From Planctomycetota bacterium (GTDB taxonomy: Bacteria > Planctomycetota > UBA1135 > UBA2386): 53,525 bases of DNA. Each line of letters starts with the position of its first letter. Position 1 is the stretch's first letter. The translations under genes were made by a program, and so were the position numbers. Under the pieces are notes generated by a model. It worked only from the letters and a program-made list of their open reading frames with translations, did no database searches and was not told the DNA's origin. Positions 1 through 9,078 of this stretch are shown here, piece after piece. The stretch is taken from contig JALORC010000040.1 of the NCBI GenBank assembly GCA_025459175.1, positions 1 through 53,525 on the forward strand, given 5' to 3'.

Positions 1-37
1 GCGACCCGCCTCAGCGATGGCCGGGACGCCGCAACGC
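1..37. repeat. Direct repeat copy 1 (37 bp)
   Basis: The first 37 bases recur without mismatch at 111-147, a spacing of 110 bases. Similarity fades over the following dozen bases. The copy begins at the first base of the window, so the full unit may extend further upstream and more copies may lie outside. It lies outside any convincing coding region. Confidence 0.85.
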
Positions 38-110
38 GGGATTCACCAACCTCGAGATCGACGCAACCAGCCCCGCTGCGTCGTCACCTTTGGGTCGGCT
101 CGCCCATGGG

Positions 111-147
111 GCGACCCGCCTCAGCGATGGCCGGGACGCCGCAACGC
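111..147. repeat. Direct repeat copy 2 (37 bp)
   Basis: Second exact copy of the 37-base repeat. It is preceded by an inverted repeat TCGCCC-ATG-GGGCGA at 100-114, flanked by GGGTCG (92-97) and CGACCC (112-117), so the unit could fold into a strong hairpin. It sits just upstream of the UbiA-like gene. That argues against the ATG codons at 106 and 127 being the start of that protein. Confidence 0.85.
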
Positions 148-207
148 TGGACCCAGCAACTGTTCGCCGCTGTTGCTGCATCCGGGCCGCTGCGCTCGAA
201 TCCGCCG

Positions 208-1065
208 GTGACGCGAATCCTCCCGTTCCTGAAGCTGCTGCGCCTCGGCACGCTGTTCTCGCCCGCCGCCGATGTGGTGGCCTCGGCGGCGGTGCTCGGC
301 CTGCCGTGGGACACCGACCTCGTGCGCGCCATGCTTGCCAGCGTCGCGCTCTATGCCGCGGGCATGGTGTGGAACGACATCGCCGACCGCCGGCTCGACG
401 CCGTGCAGCGCCCCGAACGGCCACTGCCGCGCGGCGACATCGGCCTCGTCACGGCGGTGCTGCTGGGGCTCGCCTTGTTGGCGCTCGGTCTCGGTGTGTC
501 GCCGTGCCGGCCACACCACGGCCTGATCGCGGCGCTGGTGCTCGCCTACGACTTCGCCGGCAAGCGGGTGCTCTGGCTCGGCGCCCTCGGCATGGGCACG
601 TTGCGCGGGCTCAACCTGTGGACCGCGGCCGCGTTCGCCGCCGCCGCGGCCGACGACGCCCGCCACCGCTTGCTGACCGCGGCGTTCTGCTACGGCTGCT
701 ACATCACCGCCGTGACGGTGCTCGGCATCTTCGAGGACCTGCCGAAGGTGCGGGGGCGGGCGGTGGCCGCGGTGCAGACCGCCCCGCCGCTGGCGGCGAT
801 GATCGCGCTGCTCACGGTGCAGGGCGGGCTGTGGCCGGCGCCAGCGCTCGCCGCGTTGCCGATGCTGTGGTTCCTGCGCCGCAACGCCACCACCGTCACC
901 TGGGACCAGCCGGCGATCCGGCGCTCGATGATGTTCCTGCTGCTCGGCACCATGCTCTACACGGCGCTGCTGGCCCTGGCTGCCGGGCGGCCGGTCGAAG
1001 CCGCCGCGATCGCCGCGGTCATCGCGCCGGCGCGCTGGATCGCGCGCCGCATCGCGCTGACCTGA
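208..1065 (+). CDS. UbiA-family prenyltransferase (EboC-like)
   Basis: Polytopic inner-membrane protein of the UbiA prenyltransferase superfamily, which transfers a prenyl group from a polyprenyl diphosphate to a small acceptor. The first Asp-rich motif NDIADRRLD lies near residue 56 and is followed by QRPERPLPRG. The second conserved loop YDFAGKR lies near residue 114. Hydrophobic helices fill the rest of the 285 residues. The GTG at 208 is chosen because the conserved core starts directly after it and the in-frame ATGs at 106 and 127 lie in or beside a non-coding repeat; neither has a visible ribosome binding site. The family resemblance is closest to EboC-like members, but the acceptor cannot be told. 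It converges on the next gene with a 13-base gap. Confidence 0.85.
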   Translation: MTRILPFLKLLRLGTLFSPAADVVASAAVLGLPWDTDLVRAMLASVALYAAGMVWNDIADRRLDAVQRPERPLPRGDIGLVTAVLLGLALLALGLGVSPCRPHHGLIAALVLAYDFAGKRVLWLGALGMGTLRGLNLWTAAAFAAAAADDARHRLLTAAFCYGCYITAVTVLGIFEDLPKVRGRAVAAVQTAPPLAAMIALLTVQGGLWPAPALAALPMLWFLRRNATTVTWDQPAIRRSMMFLLLGTMLYTALLALAAGRPVEAAAIAAVIAPARWIARRIALT

Positions 1066-1078
1066 TCGGCGCCGCCTC

Positions 1079-2050
1079 TCAGCCGCGCAGGCCGAGCGAC
1101 TGCAGGCGTGCGTCCCAGGCTGCGCGCGCTTCCTCGCGCGACATCACGCCCTGTCGCACCAGCGCCTTCAGCGCGCCCTTGAAGCGTTCGAGCTCGTCCT
1201 GGGGCGTCGTGGTCGCCGGGGCCGGAGCCAGGGCGGCCGGTGCCGCGCTGCGGGCCGCGGGCTTCGACGGCGCCGCGGTCGGGGCTGCAACCGGAGCCGG
1301 CGCGCTGACCGCGGGTGGCACCGCCAGCGGCTTCTCGGCCACCGGGCGCGGCGCCACCATCGGCGCTGCCGTCGTGCGGCTGCGCGGGGCGGGCGGATCC
1401 GGCATCCGGATCGTGATGTCGGGCTCGTCGCTCTCCGCCTCGTCGAGTGCGGTCGGCTTCGGGCCGCCCCCTTCCAGCGAAGCCACCAGGTGCTGGTCGA
1501 TCGGCACCGCCAGATCGCCGCTGTCGGTGTCGCTGCGCGCCGAGCGGAACTCGCGCTGCACGTCCTCGACCGGGGTCGCGAACGGATCCTGCCCGAAGTG
1601 CTTGTCGCCGGTCTCGGCGGTCCCGGCGGAACGGAACTCGTCGAGTGCCGGTGGCGCCAGGTTGCCGATCTTCGGCTCCATCTGCGTCTCCGCGACCGGC
1701 CCGCGGCGCTGTTGCAGCACCGCCATCACGAAGGTGTTCATGCGACCGAGCGCGTCGATCAGGAACTGCTCCATCTGCTGCTCGATCCGCGCCCCGGCTT
1801 CCTGCTGCGCGTCCTTGGCCACGCGATCGACGATCGCCGCGGCTTGCTTGGTCGCCGAGGCGAAGAACTCGTGCACCTCGCGGGTCAGCTGGCGATCCCG
1901 CATCTCGTTGGCTTCGACCACCTCGAGCTCGCGCAGCGCCTGGTTCTCGTAGCCGAGTGCACTGGCCTGCGGACCGAGCTTGGCCTGCACGCGCTTGCGC
2001 TCGCGCCGGAAATCATCGAAGCCCTGGTCGTTCAGTTTGCGGACGGTCAT
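1079..2050 (-). CDS. Coiled-coil protein with C-terminal SHOCT-like domain
   Basis: A 323-residue soluble protein of unknown function. The first 130 residues are charged and helical and probably form a coiled coil. Residues 200-285 are a low-complexity Pro/Ala linker. The last 35 residues (DELERFKGALKALVRQGVMS and what follows) resemble the short SHOCT helix-turn often found at C termini as an oligomerisation element. No signal peptide or membrane helix is visible. A strong ribosome binding site, GGAGGAG, lies about five bases before the ATG. The start lies inside the 3' end of the cca gene (38-base overlap), so the two are probably co-transcribed. The function cannot be inferred. Confidence 0.8.
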   Translation of the reverse strand: MTVRKLNDQGFDDFRRERKRVQAKLGPQASALGYENQALRELEVVEANEMRDRQLTREVHEFFASATKQAAAIVDRVAKDAQQEAGARIEQQMEQFLIDALGRMNTFVMAVLQQRRGPVAETQMEPKIGNLAPPALDEFRSAGTAETGDKHFGQDPFATPVEDVQREFRSARSDTDSGDLAVPIDQHLVASLEGGGPKPTALDEAESDEPDITIRMPDPPAPRSRTTAAPMVAPRPVAEKPLAVPPAVSAPAPVAAPTAAPSKPAARSAAPAALAPAPATTTPQDELERFKGALKALVRQGVMSREEARAAWDARLQSLGLRG

Positions 2051-3455
2051 GGTCTCCTCCGTGGCCAGACCGCCAGCGATCTACCACGGCCGGAGTTATC
2101 GGGCCTGTGGCGTCGGCGCTTGACGCTGGCTTGGAAACCAGTTCCCGCAACAGGACCAGAGCCGCGGCTCGGTCCATTGGCAGCGGTGCTTCGTCGATGC
2201 GCGCGTTCACGGCCCGCAACACCGCGCCGACCGCCGGCCCAGGTGGAATCCCCAGTGCCAGCACGTCGGCGCCCTGGACCAGCGGCGGCCGCTCCGGCCC
2301 GAGCTCCGCGAGCGCCCGTTCGGCGAAGGCGTGGATCGAGAGGTCGCCGTGGCAGCCGAGGCAATCGGCCCGATGGAACGCGAGGTGCTTTCGGAACCGA
2401 GGACTGCGCAGCCAGCGTTCGGCCTTGGCCGGGCGCATCGACGGCAGCGCCGCGATCCGGATGTGGTCGCGGCAGATTTCCACGACCGCTTCGCGCAGTT
2501 CGTTGCCGGCATGCAGCCGGCGCAGCACGGCGTCGGCCATGCGCGCGGACAGCTGATCGTGACCGTCGAAGCGGATGCGATCCTCGGCCTGCCGCCAGGT
2601 CGGCGGCTTGCCGATGTCGTGCAACACCGCGCTCCATGCCAGCACGGGATCCCCTTCCGGCACGTGCCCCAGCACGGCCGCCACGTGCGTCAGCACGTCG
2701 CCTTCGGGGTGGTACTCGACCGGCTGCGTGACGCCGTCCATCGCCGCCACCTCCGGCAGCAACACCGCGGCGAAGCCCAGTTCGACCAGCAGCCGCAGGC
2801 CGCGCTCGCGGCCCGGGCCGGTGAACATCGCCGACAGCTCGCTGAACACCCGTTCTGCCGACAAGGTGCGCAGGCTCGGTGCGGCCGCGCGCGCGGCCTG
2901 TTCGGTGGCGGCCTCGAATTGCAGCCCACAGCGAGCCGTGAACCGCAGTGCACGCAGCAGCCGCAGTGCATCCTCGCGGAACCGCCGCGCCGGGTCACCG
3001 ATGGTCCGCAGCCGCCGCGCATCGAGGTCGGCGCGCCCACCGCACGGATCCAGCAGTTCGCCGCGCACCGGCTCGAGGTACAGCGCGTTGATCGTGAAGT
3101 CGCGCCGCTCGGCATCGAGCTCGGGCTCGGTGACGAACTCGACGCCCTCGGGGTGGCGATGGTCGCGGTAGTTGCCGTCACGGCGCAGGGTCGTGATCGA
3201 CAGCGGTCCGTCGTCCGTGTCGATGCGGCAGACGCCGAAGCGGACATCGCGGCCATCGGCCTCCGGCACGGCCTGCAGCACCTGCTCGGGGCGCAGGTCG
3301 GTGGCGATGTCGTGATCGCGCGGTCGCTCGCCGCGCAGCAGATCGCGCACGGTACCGCCGACCAGCCAGGCGCGACCGCCGGCCGCCTGCAGCAGTGGCC
3401 ACAGCCGCATCACGCTGCTCGGCAGCTCGGGTGGGCGGATCCTGGCAACGTCCAT
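2013..3455 (-). CDS. cca: CCA tRNA nucleotidyltransferase
   Basis: Adds or repairs the 3' CCA end of tRNAs; cytoplasmic, class II nucleotidyltransferase of the poly(A) polymerase/CCA family. The N-terminal catalytic domain shows GGTVRDLLRG followed by the metal-binding DHDIAT, then RRDFTINAL and a head domain with GDPARRFREDALRLLRALRF. An HD phosphohydrolase domain follows, with AWSAVLHDIGKP and a downstream GHD. At 480 residues it is normal for HD-containing members. Translation is taken from the ATG at 3455; an upstream in-frame ATG exists, but that extension would overlap the divergent gene at 3478 and lacks family similarity. A poly(A) polymerase role cannot be excluded from sequence alone. 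Confidence 0.93.
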   Translation of the reverse strand: MDVARIRPPELPSSVMRLWPLLQAAGGRAWLVGGTVRDLLRGERPRDHDIATDLRPEQVLQAVPEADGRDVRFGVCRIDTDDGPLSITTLRRDGNYRDHRHPEGVEFVTEPELDAERRDFTINALYLEPVRGELLDPCGGRADLDARRLRTIGDPARRFREDALRLLRALRFTARCGLQFEAATEQAARAAAPSLRTLSAERVFSELSAMFTGPGRERGLRLLVELGFAAVLLPEVAAMDGVTQPVEYHPEGDVLTHVAAVLGHVPEGDPVLAWSAVLHDIGKPPTWRQAEDRIRFDGHDQLSARMADAVLRRLHAGNELREAVVEICRDHIRIAALPSMRPAKAERWLRSPRFRKHLAFHRADCLGCHGDLSIHAFAERALAELGPERPPLVQGADVLALGIPPGPAVGAVLRAVNARIDEAPLPMDRAAALVLLRELVSKPASSADATGPITPAVVDRWRSGHGGDHDRPQTERPGLR

Positions 3456-3465
3456 GCTGTCGCAC

Positions 3466-3471
3466 GATACT
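3466..3471 (+). promoter_or_regulatory. Putative -10 element, leaderless start
   Basis: GATACT ends exactly six bases (gcgccg) before the ATG at 3478, which would place the transcription start on the start codon. No Shine-Dalgarno sequence is present. On the opposite strand TATCGT (3464-3469) lies eight bases before the cca ATG, so the 22-base gap seems to serve both genes. Confidence 0.4.
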
Positions 3472-3477
3472 GCGCCG

Positions 3478-4089
3478 ATGAGCGAATGGCGGCAGTCGTG
3501 GTATGCCAACCCGGCCTCGTGGTACACGCTGCTGGGGCTCGGGCTGCTGTTCACGACGCTCTACGTGCCCTGGCTGACCGCCGAACGCACCGCGCGCGTC
3601 GAACGCCGCGCCGAGCACCTCGGTTCGCAGCTGTTGCGCACGGTCGAGGAATTGAAGCTGCAACTCGATGCCGAGTCGGTGCCGCTGGTGATGGCGCGTT
3701 GGCTGATGCTCGCCGAGCGCGACGGGGAGTTCCACGCCGACCTGGAGACCATCGACTCGGGGGTGCCCGGTGCGCTGCTGACGGCGCGCAACAAGCACTA
3801 CATGTTCCAGCTGGCCGAGTCGCCACCGCCAGCGCAGTTCCACGCCGGCCCCGACGGCATGCCGGCCTACGAAGTGGTGGTCTGGCCGCGCGACGGCAAC
3901 GGGCCTGGACATGCCGCCTACTTCCTGCCGAGCAACGCACCGCGTGCCTACTCACGCAACCTGTCGGCCGATTACCTCGGGTTCGAGCGGGCGCCTGCAC
4001 CGGGCTCGTGCCACAGCACGCCCAACATCGGCCGCCAGGAGCAGTGGCACTATCGCAGCGTCAACGACGAGCGCTGGATCTTGTACTGA
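3478..4089 (+). CDS. Single-pass membrane protein of unknown function
   Basis: A 203-residue protein not recognised as a known family. One hydrophobic segment at about residues 16-34 (WYTLLGLGLLFTTLYVPWLT) is followed by a basic, helical stretch rich in Glu and Arg and then a soluble domain, so it is probably anchored with most of the chain outside the cytoplasm. The C-terminal half contains a Cys in GSCHSTPNIG and many Trp/Tyr residues. It is divergent from cca with only 22 bases between start codons, and converges on the HEAT-repeat gene with a 10-base gap. Confidence 0.8.
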   Translation: MSEWRQSWYANPASWYTLLGLGLLFTTLYVPWLTAERTARVERRAEHLGSQLLRTVEELKLQLDAESVPLVMARWLMLAERDGEFHADLETIDSGVPGALLTARNKHYMFQLAESPPPAQFHAGPDGMPAYEVVVWPRDGNGPGHAAYFLPSNAPRAYSRNLSADYLGFERAPAPGSCHSTPNIGRQEQWHYRSVNDERWILY

Positions 4090-4099
4090 TTCCAGCCTC

Positions 4100-5809
4100 T
4101 CAGAAGAAGTCGTGCAGGAAGTCGCCGAACAGCGCCCGCAGCTGCGGGGTCTCCTCGGCGCGCGCCTTCTTCAGCTGCAGCACGTCGTCGATGGTCAACC
4201 AGCTGCGGGTCAGCAGGTTCAACGCCTGCACCCGCAGCTGTGGCAGCTCGGTGCGGTCGAACAGCAGCGCGCGGACCGGCGCGATCAGTTCCGCCTGCAG
4301 CTTCGGGTCCTTGCGGTCGGCGGCGAGGCCGACGATGGTCGGCATCAGCAGCGCGCGCAACGACCACTCCTCCTTCGGCAGCTTCAGGAAGGTCTCCAGC
4401 ACCACACGCTCCTGGCCCCGCAGGTTCAGCAGCATGGTCGGGATGTAGGTCCGGGTCGTGTAGACGCCACCGCCGCCGTGGCCGATGACGCGGTCCGGCT
4501 CCTGCCACAGGGCGCACAGGCCGCGCGCGGCCGCTTCGCTCTGGTTCTGCGCCAGGGCCTGCAGGAACGGCCGGCCCTCCCCCGCCGGCGCCTTGCGGAA
4601 GCGGTCCAGCAGGATCGGCGCGCCGCGTGGGTCGCCGCACGCCGACAGCTGGCTCAGCAGCCCCTGCAACCGCGTGCTGGAGGTCATCGTCGCCACCTCC
4701 TCGAGCAGCAGGTCCGCGGCCTTGGTCCGGCCGCGGCGAGTCAGTTCGCGCAGCGCGACGCCGCGCACTTCCCAGGGCTCGTCGGGTCCGAGCAGCGTCT
4801 CGAAGACGTCGGCGACATCGTCGCCGTCGATCCGCGACAGGGCCTGCGCCACGGCCGCCCGGATCTCAGGCCGCTGGTGCGTCGATGCGCGCAGCAGTGG
4901 TTCGCGCAGCACGCCGAGCTCCCCGTAACCGCAGTGCTTGATCGCATCGGCGAGCACTTCGAGGTCCTCGCTCTGCAGCGCCTCCTGGAGCCAGGTCGTA
5001 CCGGCGGCGTCGCCGGCCGCGTGCAGCACCCCGGCGATGATCGCCTTGAACTTGCCGTCGGCTTCGTGGAAGCGCCCGCGCAGCACCGACGCCGCCGCGG
5101 GCATCGGCAGCTGCAGCGTCTCCCGCAGCGCCTGGTCGCGGACCGACGCATGGTACGGCCCCATCATGACCTGCTGCAGCAGCGGCACCCCGTCGGCACC
5201 CAGGCGCAGGCGCACGGCGCGCAACCAGGCATCGCGGGTCCGGCTGTCCATCGATTCGAACGACGCCGCGAGCCCCGACAGCGTCGCGGGCACCGCGCAC
5301 GTCGACAGCGCCGCCATCACCGACTGCACGACGGCCGGGTTCTTGTGCTGCAGGGCCCGCTTCAGCGCCGGCTCGAACTCGACGCGGCCCATCTTGCCCA
5401 TCGCCTCGACGCAGTTGCGCACCACGTCGGCGTCCCCGGCCGCGGCGTTGCCGAACGCGGCATCCATCGCCTCGATCAGCGGTTCGACGGCGTCCTCCGG
5501 CGCGCGCCAGTAGAACTCGGTCGCCAGCTGCCAGGCTTCGCGGCGCACGTTGCCGGCCAGGTTGGCCGCCAGGCGGCGCAGGATCTGGCGCCGCGACCGG
5601 TCGTATTCGCCGCCGTGCCGGGGCGGATACTCCAGTGCGGCCGGGAACTCGGCGTGGAACGGCTGCAGCTGGTACGGATTGGCGGTGGCCGGGGTCGGCG
5701 GAGTCGGCTGGCCCGGCGCGGCCTGAGCCACGGCGACCGATGGCAGCAGCAGCGACAGCAACGCGGACGAGCGCATGGACAGCTTGACGTTCGGCATCGG
5801 GAAAGGCAT
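4100..5809 (-). CDS. Secreted HEAT-repeat protein
   Basis: A 569-residue exported alpha-solenoid. After a signal peptide (MRSSALLSLLLPSVAVAQA region) and a Pro/Thr-rich linker, the chain is a series of HEAT-like helical pairs such as PEIRAAVAQALSRIDGDD and NPAVVQSVMAALSTCA, ending in DFLHDFF. Such solenoids act as protein-binding scaffolds; no catalytic motif is visible. The start at 5809 is supported by AGGAG ten bases upstream; ATGs at 5797 and 5776 would also leave a signal peptide. It follows the TolC-like gene by 54 bases on the same strand and probably shares its transcript. The partner is unknown. Confidence 0.85.
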   Translation of the reverse strand: MPFPMPNVKLSMRSSALLSLLLPSVAVAQAAPGQPTPPTPATANPYQLQPFHAEFPAALEYPPRHGGEYDRSRRQILRRLAANLAGNVRREAWQLATEFYWRAPEDAVEPLIEAMDAAFGNAAAGDADVVRNCVEAMGKMGRVEFEPALKRALQHKNPAVVQSVMAALSTCAVPATLSGLAASFESMDSRTRDAWLRAVRLRLGADGVPLLQQVMMGPYHASVRDQALRETLQLPMPAAASVLRGRFHEADGKFKAIIAGVLHAAGDAAGTTWLQEALQSEDLEVLADAIKHCGYGELGVLREPLLRASTHQRPEIRAAVAQALSRIDGDDVADVFETLLGPDEPWEVRGVALRELTRRGRTKAADLLLEEVATMTSSTRLQGLLSQLSACGDPRGAPILLDRFRKAPAGEGRPFLQALAQNQSEAAARGLCALWQEPDRVIGHGGGGVYTTRTYIPTMLLNLRGQERVVLETFLKLPKEEWSLRALLMPTIVGLAADRKDPKLQAELIAPVRALLFDRTELPQLRVQALNLLTRSWLTIDDVLQLKKARAEETPQLRALFGDFLHDFF

Positions 5810-5863
5810 CGGCAATCGGCTCCTAGCGCCGTCGACGTGGCCCGTCACGCCGGCCGGCGCGGA

Positions 5864-7429
5864 TCACTCCGCGTTCGCCTGCAGCAGGCCCTGGGCATGC
5901 AACAATCGACTCTCGGCGGTGCGGTAGTCGAGCTGGTTGCGCAATTGACGGCTCTTGGCCTCCAGCAACTCCTGGTTGCGGCGCTGCACCTCGAACGCGG
6001 TCGACGAGCCGACCCGCAGCTTGACCTGTTCGGTCTCGAGGTTGACGGTCGCCAGCCGCACCGACTCGGTGCTGGCCCGGATGCTCTGCGCCAGGGTCTG
6101 CAGGCTGCGCACCGCCTCGCGCACCTGCCGCGACACGTCCAGCATCGCCCCGTGCAGCAGGCGGCGCTGGCGCTCGACCTCGAGCGCGGCCCGCTGCGCC
6201 CGCGACCGGGCCGCCTGGTTGCCGAGCGGGATCGCGAACTCGAGTCGCACCGACCAGTCGGGGAACTGCTGATCCAGCGCATCGCCGAACGACTGGCTGA
6301 ACTCGTTGCGCACGCCGTCGCTCGAGTAGGAGCTGACCAGGTCGAGGCTCGGCAAGGTGTCGCGATCGGCCTGGACCAGGGCGACCTCGGCGGCCGCCAC
6401 GCTGCTGCGCAGGCTGCGCAGATCCGGGCGGTGCGTCAGCGCCACTTCGATCAACGGCTCGAACTGCAGGCCGTCGACCTCGGTCGGTACCTCGATCGGC
6501 GACGTCGGCCGCACGTTGATCTGCCACAGCGTGCGGTCGCTGCCGTCGAACAACAGCCGGCGCAGGTCGTCCTCGCGGGTGCGGATCGCGTTCTCGGCGA
6601 CGATCAGCTGTTCGCGGCGACGCGCCACTTCGGCTTCGTCGGCGACCCGGTCGCGCGGCGCCAGTGCCTGCACCCGGATCCGCTCGTCGGTGATGCGGAG
6701 CTGTTCCTCGGCGACGCCCAGCGCCATCCGTACGACGCGCCAGTTCTCGCGCACGAACACGAGTTCCCAATAGGCCTGCACCACCTGCAGCAAGGTGTCC
6801 TGCACGGTGCGCTCGAACTCGTGATCCGCCTGGCCGAGGCGGTAGCGCGCGGCGTTGATCGGCGCGAGGCTGTAGTCGCTCCAGGCCGAGCGCAGCAGCG
6901 GCTGCCGGAACGACGCCACCCAATCCGAGGTGAATTGGGTGTCGGGGAAGAACTGCGAGGCGCCGGAGCTGTCGAAGCGGCTCGGCTGGAAGGCGAGATC
7001 GAACAGGCCCCCGCTGACCACGCGCTGGCGCCAGCCCAGCTGCGCATCGATGGTCTGGCTGGTCAGCGACGGCGAGAACGCGTTGCGCTGCGGCTGCTGG
7101 CGTTCGGCGAAGCCGGTCGCCCCGTAGAGCTCGGGCACGAAGCCGGCCTCGGCGAACAGCAGGTCCATGCGCGCCTGTTCGGGCAGCAGCTCCGCCGCGC
7201 GCAGGCCGACGTTGCCGAACCGGCCGATGCGCAGGGCGTCGCCGAGCGACAGCGCGCGGATCGGGGCGGCGAGCCGTTCGGCTTCGGCGTCGACGGGGAT
7301 CTGCGGCTGAGGGATCGCCGGCGCAGGGGGCTGCTGGGAGGCGCCGGGCGCCGGTTGCTGGGCTCGCAGAGCCACGGCCAGCACCGCGGCGAGAACAACC
7401 GCACGACTGCAGATGGTCGAGAACAACAT
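5864..7429 (-). CDS. TolC-like outer-membrane efflux protein
   Basis: Outer-membrane channel of the outer membrane efflux protein family, 521 residues. A signal peptide (MLFSTICSRAVVLAAVLAVA) is followed by a Pro-rich linker and two copies of the OEP repeat, visible as ALTHRPDLRSLRSSVAAAEV and IPLGNQAARSRAQRAALEVE, with long helical coiled segments. It would form a trimeric tunnel for efflux or type I secretion. No periplasmic adaptor, RND pump or ABC transporter is adjacent; the neighbours are a probable anti-sigma gene upstream and a HEAT protein downstream. TACGTT lies ten bases before the ATG and could be a -10 element with a very short leader. Confidence 0.92.
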   Translation of the reverse strand: MLFSTICSRAVVLAAVLAVALRAQQPAPGASQQPPAPAIPQPQIPVDAEAERLAAPIRALSLGDALRIGRFGNVGLRAAELLPEQARMDLLFAEAGFVPELYGATGFAERQQPQRNAFSPSLTSQTIDAQLGWRQRVVSGGLFDLAFQPSRFDSSGASQFFPDTQFTSDWVASFRQPLLRSAWSDYSLAPINAARYRLGQADHEFERTVQDTLLQVVQAYWELVFVRENWRVVRMALGVAEEQLRITDERIRVQALAPRDRVADEAEVARRREQLIVAENAIRTREDDLRRLLFDGSDRTLWQINVRPTSPIEVPTEVDGLQFEPLIEVALTHRPDLRSLRSSVAAAEVALVQADRDTLPSLDLVSSYSSDGVRNEFSQSFGDALDQQFPDWSVRLEFAIPLGNQAARSRAQRAALEVERQRRLLHGAMLDVSRQVREAVRSLQTLAQSIRASTESVRLATVNLETEQVKLRVGSSTAFEVQRRNQELLEAKSRQLRNQLDYRTAESRLLHAQGLLQANAE

Positions 7430-7509
7430 ACGAGGCCGCAACGTAGCCCGTGTGGTACCCGAGGTAGCCACCGAAGCACAGCGGAAAAGCCGCGCCGCGC
7501 GAGCGACGG

Positions 7510-9078
7510 TCAGCTGCCGCCGGCGAGGCGCGCGCGTTCTTGGCCGAACGCGGCGAAGTTCGTGCACAGGCACAAGCAGAACGCCGCCCGCCCGGCCAGC
7601 TCGACCGGATCGGGACAGACCGCGAGCTGGCGCAGCTCGCCTTGGGTGCGGGTGAAGCCGCTGCGCCCCGGCTCGAATGCCCAGGCAAGTTGCTGCACGG
7701 TGCGGAAGTCCGGCGCCAGCCGGACCGGCTTCCAGCGCCGCAGCTGCACGTCGATCGCCTCGCGCTCGGCGGCCGTCAACAGGTCGCCGCAGCCGTAGAC
7801 CAGCGCCGCGAGCAGTTCCGGGCCGTCCTGGCCACCATCGCGCCGGGCCCGCAGTTGCCCGGACAGCAGCTTGCGCACCAGGGCACAGCGCCCACCATCG
7901 ACACCGAACCCGGGCAGGCGCTGCAGCAGCCGGCTCGCATCGCCGATCACGGCCGGCGGCAACCGGCTGCCGAGCAGCGCCGGCAGGCTGCGCTCCCAGT
8001 TCTGCGCGTCGGGCGACAACACGCTGTCCACCAGCCGGCGACCGTGGCTCGCCACCGGTTCGAAGTGGCGGCCGGTGACCGCCGCCAGTTCGGCCAGGGC
8101 CGCCAAGGCCTCCACCAACGGGCCACCGTGCAGGTCCGGCAACCGCGCTGCCAGCCAGTCGCCGGCCAGGTCGCGGGCTCGATCGCGATCGGCGCCACCC
8201 GCACCGGCGGCGAGCAACGCCCGCACCGCCAACGCCATCGTGGCGACCCGGTCGCCCCCGGCTTCGGGTGGCGCTTCGGCCATCAGCTCGCGGGCGATCG
8301 CGGTCGCCAGCTGTTGCACGCGCCCGTCGACCGCGGGCAGGCCACCCTGCCGCGCCAGCGCCTCGCGGCGCACCTCGGCATTGGCCCGCAGTTCGTGGTC
8401 GAGGCGCATCAGCACCAGGGCATTGCGCGGATCGAGCCAACGACCGAGCCGATCGCTGTCGTCGCGCAGGCCGGTCTCGAACGCGTCGCGCAGGTGTGGC
8501 GAGGCCTCGAGCTCGAGCCGATGCCGCATGCGCTCGATCGCCGCTTCCCAGGCCAGCGCACCGGCGTCCGCCACCCCACTGCCCGCCGCACCTTGGCTCC
8601 GCGTCGGCGCCTGGTCATCGCCGGCGGTTGCCGCCGGCGGTGCGCCGCCGGCTTCGGCGAGCAGACGATCGAGCGGCGCCTGCGGGCAACGTCGCCGCAG
8701 CGGGTCGGTGGTCCACAACAGTGCGAACGTCGCGATCGCGGCGGCCGCGGCCCACAGCAGCCCGCGCCATGGTTGTCCGCTGCCGATGGCCGGTGGTCGC
8801 GACCGCTCGGCGCGCCGCACCACCGCTTGCAACCTGGCGGCGTAGATCGGGCTCGGTTCGGTGCGCAGTTCGCGGCACTGCGCCAGGAACGCGACCTCGT
8901 CGGCCAGTTCGAGCATCGCAAGCGGATCCCGGCCGCTGCGCTCACGCAGCTCGGCGCGCTGTTCGGCGCTGCCTTCGCCGAGCAGCAACTCGAGCGGCGA
9001 CAGTGGCGTCATCGCGCCGCCGTCCGCCAGGGTCGGGCCATCGTCGCGGCGACTGCTGTTGCCGATCCCGTTGCTCAC
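7510..9078 (-). CDS. Putative anti-sigma factor with large extracytoplasmic domain
   Basis: A 522-residue protein whose start overlaps the stop of the ECF sigma gene by four bases (ATGA), the usual arrangement for an anti-sigma factor. Residues 1-100 are predicted cytoplasmic and helical (ELLLGEGSAEQRAELRERSG, then LADEVAFLAQCREL). One membrane helix is at about 104-124 (GLLWAAAAAIATFALLWTT). Some 390 residues of helical, Leu/Ala-rich sequence follow outside, ending in AAFCLCLCTNF. The classical zinc anti-sigma motif HxxxCxxC is absent, so the sigma-binding mode would differ. The function is inferred from position and topology only; it could instead be a signal-sensing membrane protein. Confidence 0.7.
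   Translation of the reverse strand: MSNGIGNSSRRDDGPTLADGGAMTPLSPLELLLGEGSAEQRAELRERSGRDPLAMLELADEVAFLAQCRELRTEPSPIYAARLQAVVRRAERSRPPAIGSGQPWRGLLWAAAAAIATFALLWTTDPLRRRCPQAPLDRLLAEAGGAPPAATAGDDQAPTRSQGAAGSGVADAGALAWEAAIERMRHRLELEASPHLRDAFETGLRDDSDRLGRWLDPRNALVLMRLDHELRANAEVRREALARQGGLPAVDGRVQQLATAIARELMAEAPPEAGGDRVATMALAVRALLAAGAGGADRDRARDLAGDWLAARLPDLHGGPLVEALAALAELAAVTGRHFEPVASHGRRLVDSVLSPDAQNWERSLPALLGSRLPPAVIGDASRLLQRLPGFGVDGGRCALVRKLLSGQLRARRDGGQDGPELLAALVYGCGDLLTAAEREAIDVQLRRWKPVRLAPDFRTVQQLAWAFEPGRSGFTRTQGELRQLAVCPDPVELAGRAAFCLCLCTNFAAFGQERARLAGGS

Noticed and set aside
106..207. N-terminal extension of the UbiA-like protein from ATG 106 or 127.
   Set aside because: The extension is encoded within and beside a non-coding direct repeat and precedes the conserved family core.
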